Positions 6,749-10,877 of a stretch of 10,877 nt of DNA are shown here, one piece after another. Positions within the stretch are counted from its first letter, which is position 1. Each line of letters opens with the position of its first letter. Source of the DNA: an uncultured Clostridia bacterium (GTDB lineage: Bacteria > Bacillota > Clostridia > Oscillospirales > Acutalibacteraceae); the NCBI GenBank assembly GCA_946626015.1, contig CAMOTT010000052.1, forward strand, positions 1 to 10,877, given 5' to 3'. The position numbers and the translations under genes were made by a program. The notes beneath the pieces were generated by a model. The model was not told where the DNA came from, made no database searches, and was given only the letters and a program-made list of their open reading frames with translations.

Positions 6749-8084
6749 GGTTCTATCTGCCATTGAACGCTTCGGGATGCTTTCGCAGGGCGATACGGTC
6801 GTGGCAGGGGTCTCGGGAGGAGCGGATTCCTCAGCTCTGCTTTATATCCTCAACAAAATCAAGGACAGCTACGGTATCAGGCTTATCGCCGCCCATGTGA
6901 ACCATTGCTTGAGGGGCGAGATGGCGGACAGTGACGAAAAATTTGTCAGGGACATGTGCTTTGAATTGGGAGTTGAGTGCCGTGTTCTCAGGGCGGATAT
7001 CAGAGCCATGGCGGAAAAAGAAGGCGTCGGGCTTGAGGAGTGCGGGCGAAACGTCCGCTATGAGTTTTTTTCTTCGATCTGTTCCAGCGCAAAGATAGCC
7101 ACCGCCCACACTCTGAGCGACAAAGCCGAAACGGTTTTGTTTAACCTGACCAGAGGGAGCACCCTTCACGGGCTGCGAGGTATACCGCCGGTGAGGGGTA
7201 ATATAATCCGGCCGCTGATAGATTGCACCCGGAGCGAGATAGAGGCGTTTTGCCGCGATGAGGGCATAGGTTACGTTACGGATCTGTCTAATTTTCAGTG
7301 TGATTATTCCCGGAACAGGATAAGGCTGAATGTTATACCGGAGCTTAAGAAGATAAATCCTGCCTTTGAGTCCGCCGTTTTGCGCTGCGCAGACAGCTTG
7401 TCGGCGGATGACGAGTATCTTTTGCTGGCGGCGAAGGAGCTTATCGAAAAAGCAAAAAGCGGTGACGGTTATGCCGCGGAAATTCTCGCGCAAGCCCATG
7501 AGGCTGTCAGAAAAAGAGCGCTGGCAGGGCTTATGAAAAAGGCGGCCGGGGCTGTCCCCACCGGCAGACAGGTGGAGATTGTTGACGGTTTGCTGAAAAC
7601 AGGCGGCGGAGTTCAGCTGGAGGGTGGAGTGACCGCGGCTGTAAAGGGCGGACTCCTTTTCTTTAAAGATAAGCCCCAAAAAAGGGAACCTGTCTGTTGG
7701 AATGAAAAATTTGTTGATAATTGTGCAGTATTACCTTTTGGAAAGGCTTATTTAAAAATTATTAACACTTCAGACAGCAAAAACACACAAAAATTTAACA
7801 AAAAGCTATTGGAATGCAGTTTTGACTATGGTAAAATATGCGGTAGTGTTTATTGTAGGAATAAAATAGATGGCGACGCTGTCAGGCTGGGGAAAAGGAA
7901 CTGTACAAAGTCTTTGAAAAAGCTCTTTAACGAGGCGAAAATCCCACCGGAACAGCGCGGAAAACTGGTCGTTGTCTGTGATGACCGGGGCATTGTGTGG
8001 GTGGAAAATTTCGGTTGCGCCCAACGGTGCCTTGTGGGTGACGATACGACCGAGATAGCTGAAATACAAATAGCGAGAGAATGA
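6738..8084 (+). CDS. tilS: tRNA(Ile)-lysidine synthase
   Basis: TilS attaches lysine to C34 of the CAU-anticodon tRNA-Ile using ATP, making it read AUA and accept isoleucine. The 448-residue protein has the N-type ATP pyrophosphatase loop SGGADS (26-31), HVNHCLRG (53-60), RNVRYEFF (104-111), AHTLSDKAETVLFNLTRGS (123-141) and RNRIR (192-196). A helical middle domain follows, then a TilS C-terminal domain (about 375-435, with VRLGKRNCTKSLKKLF). Instead of the common AHHADDQAET the protein has AHTLSDKAET, but the His and the ET pair are kept. GAGAGG at 6725-6730 lies 7 nt before the ATG, inside the end of dnaB. The stretch coding for residues 322-378 is much more AT-rich than the rest of the gene. 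In B. subtilis tilS is also followed by hprT and ftsH. Confidence 0.96.
   Translation: MTAKVLSAIERFGMLSQGDTVVAGVSGGADSSALLYILNKIKDSYGIRLIAAHVNHCLRGEMADSDEKFVRDMCFELGVECRVLRADIRAMAEKEGVGLEECGRNVRYEFFSSICSSAKIATAHTLSDKAETVLFNLTRGSTLHGLRGIPPVRGNIIRPLIDCTRSEIEAFCRDEGIGYVTDLSNFQCDYSRNRIRLNVIPELKKINPAFESAVLRCADSLSADDEYLLLAAKELIEKAKSGDGYAAEILAQAHEAVRKRALAGLMKKAAGAVPTGRQVEIVDGLLKTGGGVQLEGGVTAAVKGGLLFFKDKPQKREPVCWNEKFVDNCAVLPFGKAYLKIINTSDSKNTQKFNKKLLECSFDYGKICGSVYCRNKIDGDAVRLGKRNCTKSLKKLFNEAKIPPEQRGKLVVVCDDRGIVWVENFGCAQRCLVGDDTTEIAEIQIARE
7809..7837 (+). promoter_or_regulatory. Possible internal promoter within tilS
   Basis: TTGGAA (7809-7814), 17 nt, then TAAAAT (7832-7837) preceded by TGG, giving an extended -10 (TGnTAAAAT). 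The -35 box is a poor match (4 of 6) and the -10 a good one (5 of 6). It sits in an AT-rich island of about 170 nt within an otherwise GC-balanced gene and would transcribe the end of tilS, hpt and ftsH from about 7844. It could arise from AT-rich codons alone. Confidence 0.35.
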
Positions 8085-8095
8085 GGGGTGCTGTT

Positions 8096-8635
8096 ATGTT
8101 AGAGGATATTTCAAAGGTTTTACTTACAGAGGAACAGATTAGAGAAATTGTTGAAAGGCTTGGCAAGCGAATAACTGAGGACTATAAGGATAAAAATTTA
8201 CTTATGGTCGGTATACTCAAAGGCTCCGTGATGTTTATGGCGGATCTCATCCGTGAAGTCAAGATCCCGTGCAGGATAGACTTTATGTCTGTGTCAAGCT
8301 ACGGCAGCGGCACCGAATCCACCGGCGCCGTCAAAATAATAAAGGATCTTGACATAAACCTTGAAGGCTATGATCTGCTGATCGTTGAAGATATCCTTGA
8401 CAGCGGCAAGACCCTTGATTATATAACAGGTATCTTAAAGACGCGCAGGCTCAACAGCATACGTATCTGCACCTTCCTTGACAAACCCGAGCGCAGGGTA
8501 GTGGATTTGAAGGCGGATTACAGCGGTACCACCGTTCCGGATGAGTTCGTTGTGGGTTACGGCCTTGATTATGATGAAAAGTACAGAAATCTGCCGTTTT
8601 TAGGTGTGCTTAAAACGGAAGTATACGCGAAATAA
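8096..8635 (+). CDS. hpt: Hypoxanthine(-guanine) phosphoribosyltransferase
   Basis: The enzyme makes IMP or GMP from hypoxanthine or guanine and PRPP in purine salvage. The 179-residue length is normal. LKGS (41-44) forms the pyrophosphate loop, SSYGSG (67-72) starts the flexible active-site loop, and VEDILDSGKTL (97-107) is the PRPP-binding motif with E98, D99 and the presumed catalytic D102. FLDKPERR (127-134) carries the purine-binding lysine K130, and GLDYDEKYRNLP (156-167) is the C-terminal motif. Start choice: an ATG at 8081 overlaps the tilS stop, but GAGGGG at 8083-8088 lies 7 nt before the ATG at 8096, so 8096 is preferred. In B. subtilis HprT and TilS are reported to act together on ftsH expression, and the same three-gene order holds here. 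Confidence 0.96.
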   Translation: MLEDISKVLLTEEQIREIVERLGKRITEDYKDKNLLMVGILKGSVMFMADLIREVKIPCRIDFMSVSSYGSGTESTGAVKIIKDLDINLEGYDLLIVEDILDSGKTLDYITGILKTRRLNSIRICTFLDKPERRVVDLKADYSGTTVPDEFVVGYGLDYDEKYRNLPFLGVLKTEVYAK

Positions 8636-8668
8636 TCTGACAGTTGTGAATTGGAGTGACGTTTTAAA

Positions 8669-10561
8669 TTGAAACAGGATAACAAGCCAGCTTTAAAAAA
8701 CAGGAAGATAGTTACTGTCCTTATATATATCCTTGTCCCGGTTATGCTCATAGCTTCCATGTATTTCTTTATGAACTCGCAAAAGAAAGAAAAGATGGAA
8801 TACTATGAGATCGTGGGCTTTTTCAACAGCGGAAAGGTAGAGGAATATTCTCTTAATATAAGCAGCGGAGAAATGCGCTATAAGCTTAGGGGCGAAAAAG
8901 ATGTAAAGGTATATTCCGTACCCAATGTGAGCATCTTTATTGAGGATGTTCACGAGCAGGTGATGGAATATAACAAAGCAAATCCGCAAAACCCCATCAA
9001 AGTCGAGCTGATAAAAGGTGAAAGCGGCTCATGGATAGTGAGCCTTTTGCCAACGGTATTGATGTTCGTTTTGCTGGGCGGTCTGTTCTTTGTGGTCATG
9101 AAGAAAATGAATCAGACCATGACCAGCGAAAACAACCGCACCATAAGTTTCGGCAAGGCCCGCATAAAACGGGCAAAGGATGAAAAGAACAAAAAAACCT
9201 TTGCCGACGTTGCGGGAGCGGACGAAGAGAAGGAAGAGCTCAAAGAGATAGTTCAGTTCCTCAAGGATCCCTCAAAGTTCAACGAGCTTGGCGCAAGGAT
9301 CCCCAAGGGCGTTCTCCTTGTGGGCCCTCCCGGCACAGGTAAAACGTTGCTCGCAAAGGCCGTGGCAGGTGAGGCCAGCGTGCCGTTTTTCTCCATCTCG
9401 GGTTCAGATTTCGTTGAGATGTACGTCGGCGTCGGCGCGGCTCGTGTCCGCGACCTGTTTGACGAGGCAAAGAAGAGCTCTCCGGCCATAATATTCATTG
9501 ATGAGATCGACGCAGTGGGTCGTCACCGCGGCGCAGGTATGGGCGGCGGTCACGATGAGCGCGAGCAGACTCTTAACCAGCTGCTTGTTGAAATGGACGG
9601 TTTTGGAGTAAACGAGGGCGTTATAATCATCGCCGCCACCAACCGCCCGGATATACTTGACCCGGCGCTTCTCAGACCGGGGCGTTTTGACAGACAGGTG
9701 ACCGTAGGTTATCCGGATATAAAGGGCAGGGAGGAAATACTGAAGGTTCATGCCAGAGGCAAGCCTTTGGCTCCGGACGTTGACTTGTCCAAGATAGCAG
9801 GCTTTACTGTAGGCTTTACCGGCGCTGATCTTGAAAACCTTCTCAACGAGGCAGCTCTCCTTGCGGCAAGGAACGACAAAAAGGCCATTACCAGCGCCGA
9901 GATAGAGGAGGCCACCATCAAGGTGGTTGTGGGTACAGAGAAAAAGTCCCATAAGATGACTGACAAAGAAAAAAGACTCACAGCTTATCATGAGGCAGGT
10001 CACGCAGTTGCCACATATTGTCTGGAGGGTCAGGATCCGGTTCAGCAGATATCCATTATCCCCAGAGGTATGGCCGGAGGATATACCATGTCCATTCCCA
10101 CGGAGGATAAGAAATATTCCTCAAGGAACCATATGCTTGATGATATCGTAGTGCTGCTGGGCGGCCGTGTCGCTGAGGCGATAGTGATAGGCGACATTTC
10201 CACCGGCGCCTCCAATGATATCGAAAGGGCAACGGAAATTGCCCGTAAAATGGTTGCGAAATACGGCATGAGCAATCTCGGCCCCATAGCCTTCAGCTCG
10301 GATAACGATGAGGTCTTCCTCGGCAAGAGCTTCAGCCATACACGCAGCTATTCCGAAAATACTGCTGCAAAGATAGATGAAGAGGTAAGCAATATCATAA
10401 ACGCAGCTTATGAAAGAACGACAGGCATTTTGTCATCCAACCTTGACAAGCTTCACAGTGTTGCAAACCGGCTGTTTGAGGTTGAAAAGATCGGCGGCGA
10501 AGAGTTTGAAAAGATCATGAAGGGCGAGGACACAGGCTCTTCTTCCGATACCGAGGAGTAA
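8669..10561 (+). CDS. ftsH: ATP-dependent zinc metalloprotease FtsH
   Basis: FtsH is a membrane-bound hexameric AAA protease that extracts and degrades damaged membrane proteins and some short-lived regulators. In this 630-residue protein membrane helices lie at about 13-35 and 123-144, enclosing an external domain. Walker A is GPPGTGKT (219-226), the pore loop is MYVGVGA (251-257), Walker B is IIFIDEID (274-281), and the second region of homology includes ATNRPD and RPGRFDR (336-342). The protease domain has HEAGH (441-445), with D517 in TGASNDIERAT as the likely third zinc ligand. The tail is acidic (GEDTGSSSDTEE). The start is TTG at 8669: an in-frame TGA at 8657-8659 rules out anything earlier, the next ATG lies inside the first helix, and GGAG (8653-8656) is upstream. 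Two in-frame stops, TAATAA, end the gene. It follows hpt by 33 nt with no promoter or terminator visible in the gap. Confidence 0.96.
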   Translation: MKQDNKPALKNRKIVTVLIYILVPVMLIASMYFFMNSQKKEKMEYYEIVGFFNSGKVEEYSLNISSGEMRYKLRGEKDVKVYSVPNVSIFIEDVHEQVMEYNKANPQNPIKVELIKGESGSWIVSLLPTVLMFVLLGGLFFVVMKKMNQTMTSENNRTISFGKARIKRAKDEKNKKTFADVAGADEEKEELKEIVQFLKDPSKFNELGARIPKGVLLVGPPGTGKTLLAKAVAGEASVPFFSISGSDFVEMYVGVGAARVRDLFDEAKKSSPAIIFIDEIDAVGRHRGAGMGGGHDEREQTLNQLLVEMDGFGVNEGVIIIAATNRPDILDPALLRPGRFDRQVTVGYPDIKGREEILKVHARGKPLAPDVDLSKIAGFTVGFTGADLENLLNEAALLAARNDKKAITSAEIEEATIKVVVGTEKKSHKMTDKEKRLTAYHEAGHAVATYCLEGQDPVQQISIIPRGMAGGYTMSIPTEDKKYSSRNHMLDDIVVLLGGRVAEAIVIGDISTGASNDIERATEIARKMVAKYGMSNLGPIAFSSDNDEVFLGKSFSHTRSYSENTAAKIDEEVSNIINAAYERTTGILSSNLDKLHSVANRLFEVEKIGGEEFEKIMKGEDTGSSSDTEE

Positions 10562-10576
10562 TAACCTGTACTCAAT

Positions 10577-10585
10577 TAAGGAGGG
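10577..10585 (+). promoter_or_regulatory. Strong ribosome binding site of the topoisomerase gene
   Basis: TAAGGAGGG lies 5 nt before the ATG at 10591 and is the closest match to the anti-Shine-Dalgarno sequence in the window. It fixes the start and implies efficient translation. Confidence 0.85.
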
Positions 10586-10590
10586 TTTTT

Positions 10591-10877
10591 ATGGCGGCAA
10601 AATCAACCTATGGCAATGACAGTATCAAATTATTGAAGGGCGCTGACCGTGTGCGGAAGCGCCCCGCTGTTATATTCGGCTCAGATGGAATAGAGGGCTG
10701 TCAACATTCTATTTTTGAAATTATCTCAAACTCCATAGATGAGGCGCGTGAAGGTTACGGCGATAAAATAATCGTCACCCGGTTCCTTGACCACTCGGTG
10801 GAGGTACAGGATTTCGGCCGCGGCATCCCGGTGGACTATAACGAGAAGGAAAAGAGATACAACTGGGAGCTTGTGTT
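10591..10877 (+). CDS. Type II DNA topoisomerase B subunit (GyrB/ParE-like), N-terminal part, runs off right edge
   Basis: The first 95 codons encode the start of a GHKL ATPase domain. KGADRVRKRPAVIFG (16-30) corresponds to the VRKRPGMYIG region of GyrB. E43 and N47 in FEIISNSIDEA (42-52) match the catalytic glutamate and the Mg-binding asparagine, and DFGRGIP (74-80) contains the adenine-binding aspartate. With an A subunit such an enzyme passes one duplex through another, as gyrase or topoisomerase IV. The sequence is not canonical GyrB: it has RPAVIF in place of RPGMYI, and after RGIPVD it reads YNEKEKRYNWELV. I recall this form as a second GyrB/ParE-like protein of Clostridia, so ParE-like is my favoured reading but I leave the symbol open. 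The gap to ftsH is 29 nt. The rest of the protein and any partner A-subunit gene lie outside the window. Confidence 0.85.
   Translation, partial: MAAKSTYGNDSIKLLKGADRVRKRPAVIFGSDGIEGCQHSIFEIISNSIDEAREGYGDKIIVTRFLDHSVEVQDFGRGIPVDYNEKEKRYNWELV

Noticed and set aside
6831..7679. Long minus-strand open frame of 282 codons
   Set aside because: It is fully antisense to tilS, which has intact motifs. Its product is unlike any family I know, and the frame reflects codon bias of the real gene.
8349..8374. TTGACA followed by TATGAT within hpt, as a possible ftsH promoter
   Set aside because: The spacer is only 14 nt, too short for a sigma-A promoter, and the bases encode conserved residues just before the PRPP motif.
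8636..8668. Terminator or promoter in the hpt-ftsH gap
   Set aside because: The 33 nt contain only a ribosome binding site. There is no GC-rich hairpin with a T-run and no paired -35/-10 boxes.
9404..10003. Minus-strand open frame of 199 codons
   Set aside because: It is antisense to the conserved AAA domain of ftsH and has no supporting start signals.

Overview
The window looks like a chromosome segment of a Clostridia-type Firmicute, probably from the Ruminococcaceae/Oscillospiraceae side and probably gut-associated. This rests on the gene order gdpP-rplI-dnaB and tilS-hpt-ftsH, an RNase J, a GdpP-type c-di-AMP phosphodiesterase, AGGAGG-type ribosome binding sites, and a divergent GH89 glycosidase gene. 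The lineage is inferred from gene content and protein character, not from a search.

Layout: positions 1-573 hold, on the minus strand, the first 191 codons of a GH89 (alpha-N-acetylglucosaminidase) family gene that runs off the left edge. Positions 574-896 are a divergent control region. It has one well-formed sigma-A-type promoter facing left (612-640), one facing right (747-775), and a roughly 115-nt leader with two inverted repeats in front of the first plus-strand gene. From about 897 to the right edge everything is on the plus strand and tightly packed: rnjA, gdpP, rplI, dnaB, tilS, hpt, ftsH, and the first 95 codons of an unusual type II topoisomerase B subunit. Gaps are 42 nt or less, and dnaB and tilS overlap by 11 nt. 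I see no intrinsic terminator between the genes, so the whole right side can be read as one housekeeping operon that continues past the window.

The operon joins RNA decay (RNase J), second-messenger turnover (GdpP, c-di-AMP), translation (ribosomal protein L9; TilS, which lets tRNA-Ile read AUA), replication (DnaB helicase, topoisomerase), purine salvage (Hpt) and membrane protein quality control (FtsH). In Bacillus subtilis yybT(gdpP)-rplI-dnaC and tilS-hprT-ftsH are two separate clusters on opposite sides of oriC. Here they are fused into one run behind rnjA.

No mobile element, CRISPR array, tRNA or rRNA was seen. The content is mostly core housekeeping. I do not see a wholly new system. 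The points most worth a second look are the partial GH89 gene with altered family motifs and no secretion signal, the hairpin that covers the apparent rnjA ribosome binding site, the fused gene order, the acidic insert in DnaB, the AT-rich promoter-like island inside tilS, and the non-canonical topoisomerase subunit.
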